The position numbers and the translations under genes were made by a program. Positions 11,798-24,013 of a DNA stretch of 64,000 nucleotides are shown here, in pieces. The notes under the pieces are model-generated. The model ran no database searches. It was given only the letters and a program-made list of their open reading frames with translations, and was not told the DNA's origin. The first letter of the stretch is position 1; every line of letters begins with the position of its first letter. The stretch lies in NCBI GenBank assembly GCA_018881555.1, contig JACAXG010000026.1:8444955-8508954 (forward strand). The letters run 5' to 3'. This DNA comes from Amblyornis subalaris (lineage: Eukaryota > Chordata > Aves > Passeriformes > Ptilonorhynchidae).

Positions 11798-13363
11798 CTA
11801 GTTTTCCCAATTTACAGCTGATTGTTCCAACTGAGAGATTTAAAATGTCTCACTAAGTCTTGATATGACTAGTGACCTTTAGATGATGTTAGCAAAAGAG
11901 AATACTATGTTGTTTTATAATACATATCTCCATTTTATGAAGTAGGTACTTGGAATACATGAATGTACATATACTGTAATATGAAGGGCCTTGCAAGAAT
12001 TTCAGACTTAAAAAATGTACACAGGAACAAGACTGAAAATAAAAACTTTCCATTCAAATAGATGTTCAGACACTCATGGTAAATTGGAATTGGAATACAT
12101 TTAATAACTCCTAGATATGCTCATATCAGAAAGAATACTTATGTAGGGACTGAAACTGAAGTCTCACCCACTGGGATTCCCATTGAGATCANACACATGC
12201 AATCAGAAAAATGCATAAGCATTTCTAGATAAATTATACATGAATCTGAACAACCAATTCACATCTTGATTTGATTTGCTCAATTTAAGGATCAAAAATA
12301 TCAGAGTACAACTTATGACACAGGAGAATCACTGCTATGTTTCTAAGGAGGNAGAGAAAAGGGAAAGTCAGAGAAGATACAGAAGAACACAAGTCCCCAC
12401 ACCAATTCCTCCGGTTAGGTGATTTTTCAAAGTCGTTCTCTAACACAAGGAAAAAAANCATTTTTTTTAAGGCTTAAGATGCATTGCAAACTAATTAAAC
12501 ACTGATTTGTATAAGGCATTTAAAAGACTAAATAAAGATGTGCAAAACAGTTCCTCTGATATCTTCTCTCACACATGTTCTTCAGCTGAGTCAGACACTT
12601 CAGAATAGAGAATTTATATTCCTTCATTTCATCTTCACATTCATGTTATATGCACAAGCCTCGGAACATCAAGATTTCCAGTCTTATTCCTGGGCCAATT
12701 TACAGTTTTCTAGAAAAAAAAAAAAAATTACCTTTACTGTAAAAAGAATTACGAAATACAACCAAGCTATTCAGATGAAAAATCTTTTGTTCCTTTTCTA
12801 TCAGACAACTTCAGCTAATATTTACCTTCTTTGATACTGTTGATACAGGGGAAAGCTTGCATTTTTTTCATGTGACACTAACTACCAAGTGGCTTACAAA
12901 GGCATCCAAACCTCTTATATTTTCTCACCAGTAATAAATATGTGCTAATGAACAGCAAAATAGCATTTAGGACAGACAAATGTCACTATTTCTGGTTCAA
13001 AGAAGAGTCACAATTAACTCTGAGGCACAATGTATTAAAAGATTTGTTTAAAAAAATTATTTCCCACACAAATTCATTAATCTCAGTGGGTAAACATTTC
13101 CAAGATCTGTTCTGTTCTATAGTAGTACAGAGACAAAAAAGAATAATTCACAAATGAAAAAAATCTACAGAACTCTTCTTCTTGTGCCACATTTTTAGTG
13201 TCCCATGCAATTCTTTGCATGTTGTAAAATACTGGTAATCTATCTATTTAGGTGTTCTGTACAATAAAGAGAAGACAGTATAAGTGCAATTTTAATTCAA
13301 GGCTAAGTGCAAAGATGACATCATGAAATGTATTTCAGCATTACATGGAGCTTGTCTTCTCTA
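11798..13363. other. Unique AT-rich non-coding DNA
   Basis: I see no supported gene. Poly-A runs occur near 12456 and 12713-12727. Open frames at 12538-12834 and 12942-13157 lack any recognisable domain, have AT-driven Lys/Phe/Ile composition, and are probably chance. Confidence 0.5.
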
Positions 13364-13546
13364 ACTTGGGTTGTCAGGCACTGGAACAGGTTGTCCAAGG
13401 AAGTGGTTGAGTCCCCATCCTTTGAGGTATTTAAAAGGTGTGTAGAGGTAGCATTTAGGGACATGGCTTAGTGGTTGACCTGACAGTGTTTATGGTTGGA
13501 CTCAATGATCATAAAGGTCATTTCCAACCTAAATGATTCTGTGACT
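13364..13546 (+). mobile_element. CR1 3' tail fragment
   Basis: This CR1 3' end carries the 'cactggaacaggttgtcc', 'gaagtggttgagtccccatcc' and 'gacatggcttagtggttgacc' blocks and ends in AATGATTCTGTGA. It is truncated upstream within the final ORF2 codons. The right-hand end is the expected octamer tail with one variant. Confidence 0.87.
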
Positions 13547-14844
13547 CCTTTTGGGATATTCCCATTTTCAGTGGGGCAAGAAGTAGGTCAGTTATCTTTC
13601 AACCTTTCTCCTTAAGAAATACTTCTGCTTTCCCCTCTTTTTAAATGCAATATCCACCCTAATTCCTTCTGATCATCTATGAAGTAGATAGAATATGAAA
13701 AATGNCTTGGCTTTCTTTTAGTAGCTGGGAAATTAGTAAACTAGAGAATCTTCAATCACTTGCACGTTAATCTATGTTCATAGATCAAGTATTTTGATGA
13801 CTGGTGCATCATTCAAATCACAGTTTCCTTCCACAAAAGCATTTGATGTTCAGTCTGATTTTGAAGACTTTTTGCCAGTCTTACAGAATGATATCCAATA
13901 AGATTGTCTNACACAGAAGGGAAACAAGTGGTTGAAGTAATGTTGATCTTCATAAGAAATAAATTATTCCAAGTTCCATGACAGAGTGTCCAAAGCTGAT
14001 GGCCCTGGAGAGAAATCACTCTCAGAATAGTTTTAAAAAGTTTGGAAAGAAAAAGGAAAGAAACTGTAGTGAAAGGGCAGAANAACACCATATTTCGATT
14101 TAGCTGGTAGCTGGACTATATTGTAATCAAGATTTTCTCCTGTGAGAAACTATTCATTCAGTTTAATCTTCTAGAAATTTATGAAGAAAGGAATTTTCAA
14201 GGGAAAGTATTTGGGGTCTCTTTAGGCTTTTATATTGCCAGTCATATTGCAGACCATATTACAAATCAAGAAAGTTGTTTTGAAAATAATATTAAAGGTA
14301 CCTCTAGGCATTTCCTTTAAAACAGATAAAAATAAGGCTTTACAAAACCAGTATATTCACGTTAGGGTGGGNTTTTTTGGGGTTGTTTGNTTTTTTTTAA
14401 TGTCCACAACCTGTAATCTTTTTAGATCATTCTGAAAAAAGAAATTGAAAAAAATCTCTATAGAACTTACTTTTTTGTAAAGCTGCATAGTGTGAGACAG
14501 AAATATGACAAAGCTGTTAGAGCTTCACAGATTTTTTTAACAGAATAAACATCATAGGAGTCCCAATTAACATCTATTTTAACATCCACAGTATTTTTTA
14601 ACAATCTACTGAGAATGTAATATCACATTTTTAGCAAAAGGGCTTTTTTTATTTGCATCTTTGATAATTNGAAGTGGATGATGCTAACCCATGCATTCTG
14701 GAAAATTCAAAAGTGGAATTGGAGAACTTCCAACTGTGACTACGCTGCACGTAGTCACGGTGCCGGACATCTGCTAGGCTGCCTTCATAACATGCAACTA
14801 GACAAGAGAAATTCTGTAAGATAGTGGGATTCTANAAGATAGGA
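13547..14844. other. Unique non-coding DNA with one strong hairpin
   Basis: No gene is supported. A T/G-rich run lies near 14366-14400. A perfect 9-bp inverted repeat with a 5-base loop lies at 14736-14758 and is listed separately. Confidence 0.5.
14736..14758. repeat. Perfect 9-bp inverted repeat (hairpin)
   Basis: GTGACTACG at 14736-14744 and CGTAGTCAC at 14750-14758 are exact reverse complements separated by CTGCA. It is followed by a GC-rich 'ggtgccgga'. It lies about 90 bases upstream of the old CR1 body. It could be part of an unrecognised repeat or a chance palindrome; I see no T-run after it, and no polymerase III boxes. Confidence 0.8.
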
Positions 14845-15707
14845 GGATCCTATAGAATATTCTGGGAACTGCAGGCTGATGAATCTGACTTTCCTCTCTC
14901 ATAGAATGGAAGGGTTTGCAACAGGAATATGTTCACTAAGGCTGTGGAGTAAATCTGTCAGGAAAGCGTTAGTGTGGCTTTTGTAATGCAAATCTTGGCT
15001 CACTGGCTCCCTGACATCATAGGAACTGTCAATAACCATGTAGATAAGGAGAATCAGGTACATATAAAACCCTTGACAAAGTTCCAGACTAAAAATCAAC
15101 AGGAAACTGAGCTACCATGGATTGGAGAAAAGTTACTTGCTTTGTAGGAGATGTATTTCCTTTACATAGAAAGAAAATTCCTTGAAGAATGGGAAAAAAA
15201 GCCCTAAAGATCAAATATTACAACAGGGAAAAATCACAGGCTGGGTCACTAGTGGATCAATTTTGAACNCGTATCAATATCTTTGAATTCAATATCTTTA
15301 CAAAAAGGCTTTTATACATATTATTAAGACCTTCCAGGTAGTCAAGTTCCAAATTAACGGTAAGAAATGGCAGAGGATCTCAGAGAATGGAAGATGGGAG
15401 CACAAAATTGGCACATGAACTACACTGTAGGTGAAAGTAAAGGAATACATGTAACAAAAATGATCCAAAGCATGTCTATGTGATGCTGAGCTCAGAACTG
15501 ACAGTCTCAGCTCTGAAAAATGATCTGTCAGTTTTCTGAAATAATCTGCTCTGTGTTCAGTGGCAGCAAAAAGAGCCAACAAAATGTTGGGTACCACCAA
15601 GAAGGATATTGAGGACAAGACAGATGGTGTTATTTTTCTGCTATATAAAGCCTTGGTACACTGACTTCTTGAACACTGCATATGGCTCTGACCCTGTTAC
15701 TCAAAGT
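14845..15707 (+). mobile_element. Old, diverged CR1 body (reverse-transcriptase region)
   Basis: This stretch matches, at low identity, the reverse-transcriptase part of an older CR1 lineage, of the kind common in turtles and crocodilians and present as relics in birds. Recognisable blocks include 'gggaactgcaggctgatgaatctgac' near 14865, 'aaccatgtagataaggagaatcaggtac' near 15033, 'cccttgacaaagttcc' near 15069, and the best-conserved one, from 'gcagcaaaaagagccaac' near 15563 to 'tatggctctgaccctg' near 15695. That last block encodes the region of the ORF2 protein that follows the catalytic core. There are internal deletions between blocks and many stops. No 3' tail is present, so the copy is truncated at both ends. 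The minus-strand frame at 15298-15681 is only an antisense reading of it. Confidence 0.7.
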
Positions 15708-18700
15708 CTTTTAATTAGCAAAAGGGAACATGCAATGTGTACAGAGCCAAGAACGTTTGTTCAAGTGTTGTTTTAACAGTTTAAATGCCCAAATTACCTA
15801 ATTAATGCAGGAAAGCCTCGTTAGTAGCATGACTAAAACTGTTAGGCAAAAATCCCTTTTCTCTGGTGTTATGTTTGCTCTTTGAACGAATTTTGAGTGC
15901 TAATCTCAACAGTTTCAGTCTTCTTTTTAGAAAAATGGGGTGGAGGAAGTCTACATTAAGTCATCAGCTTCCTGACTTCTTCAGTGGGAGGCATGTGATT
16001 TTCCTAGGGGATAGTTCTTCCTCCTCTGAATTGGATCTCCTTCGGGCTATTTGAATGTGCAGCCTGCTTCCTTATCACTGTGGGCCTGGCCATGTGCCTG
16101 ATAAANACCAAGAGGGCAGGCCAGAAAGCCAAATTTTTAATCCAGCCATGTGAAACACATTTATTTTCACAGGATGCTTGGAAATAGGCTGATCTCTTAT
16201 ACAGTCATTTAAGATGGTGAAGATACTGTTCAGGTTCCAATTACTATAGCTCGGACTATATCTTAAATGTTTTAATCCTTGTTCTAGGCAGAAGGAGCAA
16301 AGCAACACTTATTTTTAATTATTTAATGAGTCATTTTAGAATTGCTTGAAGCAGATAGTTTCCTAATTTAAAGGTATTAAGACCCAAATAAATCTGACCC
16401 TTAGTTTAAAACCCAACATATTTTCAGCTGGGTGCGTATAAGATATATGCNAATCTGATTGCATATTTACTTTTCACAGTTCTTTGGGATGTTGAGTTTT
16501 TGGGCTTTCTTCTTTTTCTTAGGCTAGGTAAATTGGGATTGTTTTGCATTATAGAAGTGAATCCAAATTTAGATATATTTCCTTAGCTATTAAAAATAAA
16601 TGGAGATGCCTGGAAACTGAAAACTGAAAACAATGTGACACATCAGATGCCAGTAGTGTTAGAGTCCAACATAAGATCACATAAGTGCCCCAAACTAGGA
16701 CCTTAATGCCTAGGTAACTACTATCACCTATTCTTATTAGGAANAAAAAAAAGTTAAAAAAGGAGGAAGACCACGAAATACAACCAAATAATATTGAATG
16801 TGATGGTTCCAGTTTCATATACCTTCTGTATATGTAGTTGGTATGTTTCATATACCTTCTGAATGTATCTGTGCCCAGATTCATTACTTTACACTCAAAT
16901 CCTGCATGCACAGATGAGCTTTTAGACACTATACCAAGCATTCATAAGTAGTGCCTTTAATGCAGGAGTGTAGCAGTCCCTGAGCAAACTGCACAACATT
17001 ACATAGCTGGGGGAGTTCAAAGAAGATTAGAAAATGGCCTTGATCCTGCAGCTTGCAGTTCTAGGCTGNGAGGATAAATCAATGGCACCTTGTTATATTG
17101 CAACTTCAGCAGCCTCAGCACTGCTATTAAACCTCTGTTTCATTTCAGCCCATTTTTAGGGGCTTACTCCACTCCCTTCTTGATCACCTTTCTAAAGGGG
17201 AAGGGGGAAACCAGCTGGGATTGGCAATTTTTATTCAGTGCTTCATGCTGTATTTCACTAATTTGTTCTATAAAACACAAAATGAAACTTGTTCATCAGT
17301 AATTGAGATGGATCAAATGACAAGGAAAACAAATTGATCCATCCAGGAATCTGATTCATCACTCTGCTATTGAAGAGGTTACAATGTGCACTTACTCATC
17401 CAGCCAGCCTGTGAGAAGATAAAACTTTCAAGGGAAAACCTTGGGGTTGGGCAAACAGCAAGCTAGTTACTTATTCAGTCTTGTCAATGTCTTTCCTTCA
17501 TCTTTTTTTAAAGATGTGGCAAGTGTTCTGTTAGAAACAAGTACTGTGTATAAAATTCTCAGATTGGTGAGATTTGAAATGGAGAATGTCATCCTGTCTC
17601 AACATCACATTATCAGAATTTATTTATTTAGGCTTACAAGGACCTCAGTCTCTTGAAGACATTAGAGTGCTCCCAGTTTTATCTATGTGAAAAGATTCAA
17701 CTCTAAGACTTTAATGACATACAAAGCGAAAAAGCTGTGGTCACATTTCTGTTATGAGAAAAAGTCAGACAGAACTGTGATAAGGAGACTCAAGCTGTGT
17801 GAACTTTTAAAGGTAAAACAACACAATCCAGGTGGTGGTGATCAATAGCTAAAATTATGCTTTTTATAACAATAACATATTAAATATGGTGTGTCGATGG
17901 TTGGAATTCTTTATGTTGTATGTTTATAAACATATACACACCCAAAAAGAAACTTCATTAAAAGACTGAAGATAGAGGTAAGGTTTATGAGAGTTGTTCT
18001 GCGACTCAAGCAGTTTCATGAGCACCAGAACTAATGAAGCCTGGTTTCCTATAGATTTGTGTCTCGAGGTTGATTTGTGAGCCCTGACTGATGAGTTCCT
18101 TGCAGCAGAGACACATTAAAGAGCTCTGCTGGAGTGGATTCTTTCTAGTCTCATAAAAAGTGAACTCCTGCCACAAGCTCTGCCTTAGTTGGGCAAATGA
18201 GTGAAAACAAGCATGATCTTCTGTCTTGGGCCACTTCTAGACCCAAAACTTGTGAAAGGTTGATATCAGTGAGACCTCTACCTATTTCTGACAGCTTGCT
18301 TGAAATAAATTATTGAGTTTAAGAACTGAGTGGTGGAGAGTGNATAAAAATAGCCACTTTTCCACACTTGCATATGAATATATTGTAACCAGACCAAGTA
18401 AAACCATTTCAACACCTTCTTGTGTTTTTCTTTCAAAATGTACTTATGCCAGATAAATTAATTAATGTGCACTCTTCTCCTAAATTTAATGTGCTCCTTT
18501 TTTTTGCAGTTAGGCAAAAGCAATATATTGCCTGTTCCCATGGTGTAACCACATGAGACAATTTAGATTTCATTGTATGATATATTTTTCTAAAAATTTA
18601 AAATAGAAACTCTTACTCATATAAAAAGAAGGTTCCAAACTGTTTTATCNGGTGAGGTAGGTATGTTCAAAAGTGAAATAAAGAATCAATATGCTGTCTG

Positions 18701-21700
18701 GCACTTAACAATTCTGCTTTTGAAAAATCACCTCTTTGGAGGACGATGTTCACCTGCAATACTGGTGGGGGGGAAAGTGAAAATGTTGTGCAACTTTATA
18801 TATTTGTGAAAGTGCATGATTTTAGCATACGGAAAGGCTGTGTTCATTATTTATTACCCAAACATGTTGAAATACAAGGGAAAAAGAATATTGATTGATT
18901 TTTTTCTTTACTGCCGAGGAGGGACAAAGAGTATTAGTGAAGGAGATGTTTATTCTTAGCCCAGAAATTAATTCATAAAACAAAACAGAAATTCACCTGG
19001 AGAATGGATGTCCTGAAATCTTTATACTGAAACTGCTATTTTCTCATTTTTCCTTAAAATTCTACAGTCACTGTAATCTCTTTAGATAATTCTGTGTGAG
19101 AGCANGTCTGCCCATTCCCCATCTCCCTTCCCAATGCAGGTGCCTTTGTAACTGATTTCTGTTTGGCCCTTGTTCAGGCACTTGTACCTGAGCTGCACAG
19201 ATTTCCAGTCACATTTGCAGCTAAAAATGACTTGATTAAAAGCTGAGTGGACACTTGAAGAATTCACAAAATTAAATGTATTGGGGTTTTCAAATATGTG
19301 ACAAAAATTAGACTACATTCTATTAATATTCTGTTTCCTTTGTAGAGATGATGGTGATTTTTCCATACTGTACAAAATGCAACAGTAATTTGCTGCATGA
19401 GAAACAATTTGGAATCTCACAAACAGAAATTCATACTGAAAAGGAAAACTCTATAATTAGTTTCTATTTCTGATCTGTTAAACCACTTAAGGAATGAGAA
19501 AACATCACCCTGTCATCAATTTCAGCAATGGTATTGTGTAATTCGACCAATAAAGAAAAAAAGAAAGGTACAAAATACCATTTACAGAAAATCAATGTAT
19601 CTTTGATCCCATGAGGAAAAGCAGTGATTTCTTAAAGGCTCTCTTTACCTCCAAAATATTTCTTTCCATCCTAAAAAGCAGGTCAAATGAGTATAGATCT
19701 GCGAAGATTTGATAGTCAAGTGAATTTTTTTCTTTTGCTCAGTGATAATCAACTGTTGAATAATAATTTGTGATATATTTTCCTATTTTTCTGGGTTTGA
19801 TTAACTGATTTTATTCTAGCATGAGGTTTTCTGGAAACAACTACGTATGAACCAGAGGGTGTGTTTTTAATTTTCATGCTCTGGGCTTGTACAATGTTTT
19901 CATTATGATTTATTCTAATTGAATCAGAAGCCAAATATCTACTTTTCAAAGGAATCACAGTCTTTGCAGATTGATAATTATAACTCTTGTCTGTCAGATT
20001 TATCTTAACATCTAAATGATACCATAAAAATGCAAACCAAATCATTTTGGAAGAAGCTTAGCCTTCATGTCTATAGCTCTGAAATACTCAAAACCTTTAC
20101 TTCAACTGAAGGAAGCAGTAAAGTTCGGGGGAAGAAACCAACATGTTTTTAAACACTGTAAACCCCATTTATTATCCGAGATGTAAGTACTAGAGGTATA
20201 AAACAAGTGTCACACAGAAAGTGAAGTAAACTGTGACATTTTAACATTAGCTCTAACTTTAGATTTTATGTAGAATGGTTTGAGGTGGATTTTATTACAC
20301 TGGTTTGCCACTCTTATNCCATCAGTCCTAACAGAGGTCAAGTTAACTTTTAGCTTTTTTTTTGGAGAAATTCAATTACAGACTGATTGTTTTGCATAGT
20401 TTTATACTCAACAAACCTATTTCTATCCAGGCTTTATATCCATTCCAAATTATTTCTAGAGGGCATTATCCACCTATTTTGTCAAGAGGAGGCATCAAAG
20501 GTGAGGATCAGTGAACTCNACCAACCTGTGGAATTCTTCCCATGCCCTGAGGAAATTCTATTTGAATATGAATCAATAGTGTTAATTAGATGAAAATGCA
20601 GATTGTTGAGTATTTTACTTCAGGCTGTTAAACTCTGAATGTTAAAATTGTTATTTCAGTGCTTTGTTGTCCTCGGAGAAATTGCTTATTGGAATTATCA
20701 TAATATGTTCCTGGGGAGATGGTGGAGTTGATTACNGTTTCCTTGTCTTATATTAATATTCTTTCCATTTCTTCAGTTTACAAATTTTCTGGCTTGGATT
20801 TATTTGGGTTTTTAGGTGTCATTAGACTTGGGTATTACCTTTTCAAGTTCAAAATAGCAGAAGTATACTGCTATAAAAGCCTAGGATAGGTTTTCTCAGA
20901 CATGCAGGATATTTAAGCAAACACACATGCATACTATTATTGCACTAAAGTGATTTTTTTCTCCCTTTCTAACTTTTTGTGAATGAATGCTCATGCATAT
21001 CTGCAGATAGGGGTGTTCAGGGGTAGTAATAAAATGAATGCACATGTTCTGCAAGCAATGATTCCTTTAGCCAGAATTGCTGAGTGCTCATTTATGTTAA
21101 GCAATGAATTGCAGTATAGAAATTCCTGAGTTATCCCCTAGCAAACATCCACATTGCTGTAGTCAGCTTTCACACAGCCACACTTGCCATTCCAGCATTG
21201 GCTCAAGGGATTCTAGCTTTGAAGTCACTGCTTCAGTGTTGAAGGAAACTCAGTTTGTATGGGAGAGAGGAAGAGGCTGCACATCTTCCGATTTTTGCGT
21301 CACACAAATAGAACAGGAGCTGACCTTGGNAATGTTAACACAGGTAAAGAAAGATGATTCTGCCAGTCCCCTGAGAACCAGAGGAAATCTCTCTCTGGTG
21401 CTCTATTGGTAGACATAAGACTATCCTTATATATAATTTCTCTTTTCACTTTACCAGAACACAAACCNTGACAATGCTGAGAAGGTGAACATCAGTTAGT
21501 CTTATCTACTTTGCATCAAGAGATATTGCTACGGACAGGAAAAGGAAATGAAAGTTAGGTGAAGAAAAAGCAAAAAATACAGAGCAAACCAAGTATGACA
21601 CGTAAGATCATAAATTGAACAGTAGGTGTGATCCTCTTTCTATGCCTTGTACCAGGGAAACAACATTTTCCCCTTGTTGAATACGCTAAAAATTCTGATA

Positions 21701-21904
21701 GTATCACTACTTTTGGAACGACCATGAAGCATATTGTTAATACGGTGGAACCATGACCATGAGCAACTATTATGGGGAAAGCTTTTGTACTTTTTCTAGG
21801 AAAACAACACAATGGGGTGCATTCCTGAAGTGCCTGTATGCTCACAGATGCAACACAGGGAACACACAAGAAAAATTAGNAGTCTGTGTGAAACTATAGG
21901 ACCG
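15708..21904. other. Long unique AT-rich non-coding DNA
   Basis: About 6 kb show no supported gene and no recognisable transposon. A 33-bp tandem duplication lies at 16812-16861. Short open frames (for example 16549-16941 on the minus strand and 21104-21412 on the plus strand) show no domain, and the first contains the tandem duplication, which explains its repeated RRYMK. The stretch could be intergenic or intronic. Confidence 0.5.
16812..16861. repeat. Two-copy direct repeat with 33-bp period
   Basis: The 17-base string GTTTCATATACCTTCTG occurs at 16812-16828 and again at 16845-16861, 33 bases apart. The intervening 16 bases are AT-rich. It looks like a local tandem duplication with only the core still identical. 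Confidence 0.85.
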
Positions 21905-22145
21905 TAATCCCTTTGGTTTCACAGAAACATGGTTGGATAGGTCACACAATTAGGATTGTGCCATGGATGGATACAGGTTNTTTAGGAAGGTAGGCAGGGA
22001 GGGCAAGTTTCGAGTGAGAGAGGAGCAGGATTGCAGAGAGTTCTGCCTTGGGATGGATGANGAGACATTTGAGAGGTGATGGGACAGGATTAGAGGCCAG
22101 ATCAATGTGGGTGATGCCGTGATTGGTGTTTGCTACAAACTGCCT
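21905..22145 (+). mobile_element. CR1 ORF2 endonuclease region, left part of an interrupted copy
   Basis: This reads as the part of CR1 ORF2 that encodes the end of the apurinic-like endonuclease domain: 'cacagaaacatggttgg' (the ETWW-type motif), then 'atggatggatacaggtt' (MDGYRLF-type) and 'gtttgctacaaactgcct' (the VCYKPP-type end). The copy is interrupted directly after this point by another element and resumes at 22680. The presence of an endonuclease region is unusual in this window, since the other CR1 copies keep only the 3' half. Confidence 0.85.
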
Positions 22146-22679
22146 CTTATGATCCAACTAGTGAGAGATGCCTCTGCCTGAATTAAGGTGCAAATGAGAC
22201 CCTATGCCAAAGTCAATAATACGGATTTTATTTAACAGTAAATGTGAGGCAGAGAGATTGAAAGAAATAGAAAGAGGTGGAGGAGAAGAGGAGACAGAGA
22301 GAGAAAGATCAAGCAGAAAAAAGTCACCACCTGTGGATCGCTTCACGTTGGTCCTTCGTCACCCAGGGCTTCTCAGTGGTGGGGATCCTGGGTCATTCTT
22401 CTGGGGGNACCACCTTTATGCTGTCTGAGTTCTGAATATCCATGGGGTGGTGGCAGATGCCGTTCCCATAACTTGAGGTGATATGTGTGTGAACAGTTGC
22501 TTCCTTTCCCATAGTTTTCCACAGTGGGAATTTTTTGTCCGGATACGTTAACCAGGATGTGGTAAACCAGATCTCACCTCACCAGTCCTGGAATTAGCAT
22601 CTTTGAGTTGTAATTTCTTATCACAAGTTCCCACTGTAGTGGTTTTGAGACAGGCAACTGTGACCTTTATGTCCTTACC
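22146..22679 (-). mobile_element. LTR inserted into the CR1, minus strand
   Basis: About 534 bp of unrelated sequence separate two halves of one CR1. On the minus strand it carries an AATAAA signal near 22226-22231, close to the left end as expected for the R/U5 border of a reverse-oriented LTR, and a purine-rich block at 22245-22320 that would lie in R or late U3. The hexamer CTGCCT lies at 22140-22145 and again at 22680-22685, which fits a 6-bp target duplication. However, the resulting ends are not clean TG...CA ends, so the exact borders are uncertain by about 10 bases. I see no internal retroviral gene. The family is not identified; ERVK-like elements commonly give 6-bp duplications. Confidence 0.6.
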
Positions 22680-23652
22680 CTGCCTGCTCAGAGGGAAGCA
22701 GCAGATGAGGTCTCTTNAGACACCTGGAAGAAGCAACAGATGTGCAGGCTTTTCACCTCAAGGGTGATTTTAATCACCCTGACATCTGCTGGAGGAGCAA
22801 CACAAAAAGGAACAAGGAGTTTGTGGGGTTTGGGGAGCACTTTCATAAGAACTTCNTGTCACAGGAAGCTAACAACCTCCTGACAGAGGAGTTAGCAAGG
22901 GAAGATGCTCAGCTGGGCCTNGTGCATACGAAAAAGGAAGGGCTTGTGGGGCTGTGAAGGTCAAAGACAACCATGGTTGCAATTACCATGAGGTGGAGGA
23001 ATTCAAAATCCTGAGAGTAGGGAGCAAGGCTAAAAGCAAGATCGTATCCCTGGCCTTCAGGAGACAACTTTGGTGTCTTCTATGATCTGCTTGAAAAACT
23101 CCCATCAAATAAGGCCCTAGGGGGAATAGGAGCTGAAGAAAACTGCTTTATATTCTGGAATCATTTCTTTCAAGTTCAGGAATTGTCTATTCCAACTAGA
23201 AGGAAATGCAAAAGTGCTGGGAGGCCTGCATTTGTGAGGAAGGAGCTTCTGGCAACTCTAATAGATGAGAAGGAAGCATACAGAGTATGGAAAGCAGGGA
23301 CAGCAACCTGGGATACACTGTCCAAGCATGCAGAGACACAGTTAGGAAAACCAAAGTTCACCTGGGATTGAATCTGGCAAGGGAGGTCAAAGGCAAATGA
23401 AGAACTTCTATAAGCACTTAGGTAACAAAAGGAAGACTAGGGAAAATGTGGTCCCACTGCTGAATGAGGTCGGGGAGCTGGTGACGGAGGCATGGAAAAG
23501 GCTGAGACACTGAATTACATCTTCACATCAGCCTTTACCAGATGGATCAGCCTTCAAAAATCCTAGGCCAGAAGGAAAGTCTGGAGCAAGGAAGAGGTAC
23601 TATTTGTGGAAGACAATCACATCAGAAAATACTTAAGGACACTGGATGCACC
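22680..23652 (+). mobile_element. CR1 ORF2 endonuclease-RT linker, right part of the interrupted copy
   Basis: The CR1 resumes here. Clear blocks are 'ttttaatcaccctgacatctgctggagg' (DFNHPDICW-type, the last endonuclease motif), the 'gatgctcagctgggcct' block (DALLDLV-type), 'ggcctgcatttgtgaggaaggagcttctgg' (RPAWMNKELL-type), and 'aggaagactagggaaaatgtgg' near 23435. It stops near 'aaaatacttaaggacactggatgcacc' just before the reverse-transcriptase core, where an LTR-like sequence begins. Frames at 22742-22957 and 23183-23371 are broken pieces of the same protein. Together with 21905-22145 this is the 5' half of a CR1, the mirror image of the usual 5'-truncated copies. Confidence 0.88.
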
Positions 23653-24013
23653 TGCTTTAACAAGGAGTGGGACTAGATGGTGCCATGCTCAGCATATAAA
23701 GCTGGGGGAAGAAGATGGAAGAGGGAACATTTGGAGTGATGCTGTTTGTCTTCCCAAGTCGCTGTTACACGCGATGGAGCCCTGCTCTCCTGGAGGTGGC
23801 AGAGCACCTTCCTGCCCATGGGAAGCAGTGAATTAATTCCTTGTTCTGCTTTGTACACTTGTGCAGCTTTTGCTTTATCTATCAAACTACCTTTATCTCA
23901 ACCCATAAGTTTTCTCATGTTTACCCTTCCAATTTTCTTCCCCATCCCACCAGGGAGAAGGTGAGTGAATGGCTGTGTGGGGCTTAGTTGCCCTCCCAGA
24001 TTAAACCATGACA
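23653..24013 (+). mobile_element. LTR or LTR fragment, plus strand
   Basis: This has the 3' part of a common avian endogenous-retrovirus LTR: a TATAAA box at 23695-23700, the 'gaattaattccttgttctgctttg' block, 'tatctcaacccataagttttctc', 'tcccaccagggagaagg' and a terminal 'gattaaaccatgaca' ending at 24013. In the family I know, the end is the inverted complement of the start (TGTC.TGGTTTAA). Here the left end shows only TGCTTTAAC, so the first part of U3 seems shortened or deleted. It abuts the end of the CR1 block without CR1 resuming on the right. No target duplication is clear. The forward frame at 23746-23964 lies in the LTR and is not a gene. Confidence 0.75.

Noticed and set aside
23435..23460. 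Possible exon with well-conserved wording
   Set aside because: The wording matches the CR1 ORF2 linker ('aggaagactagggaaaatgtgg'), so it is part of the transposon.
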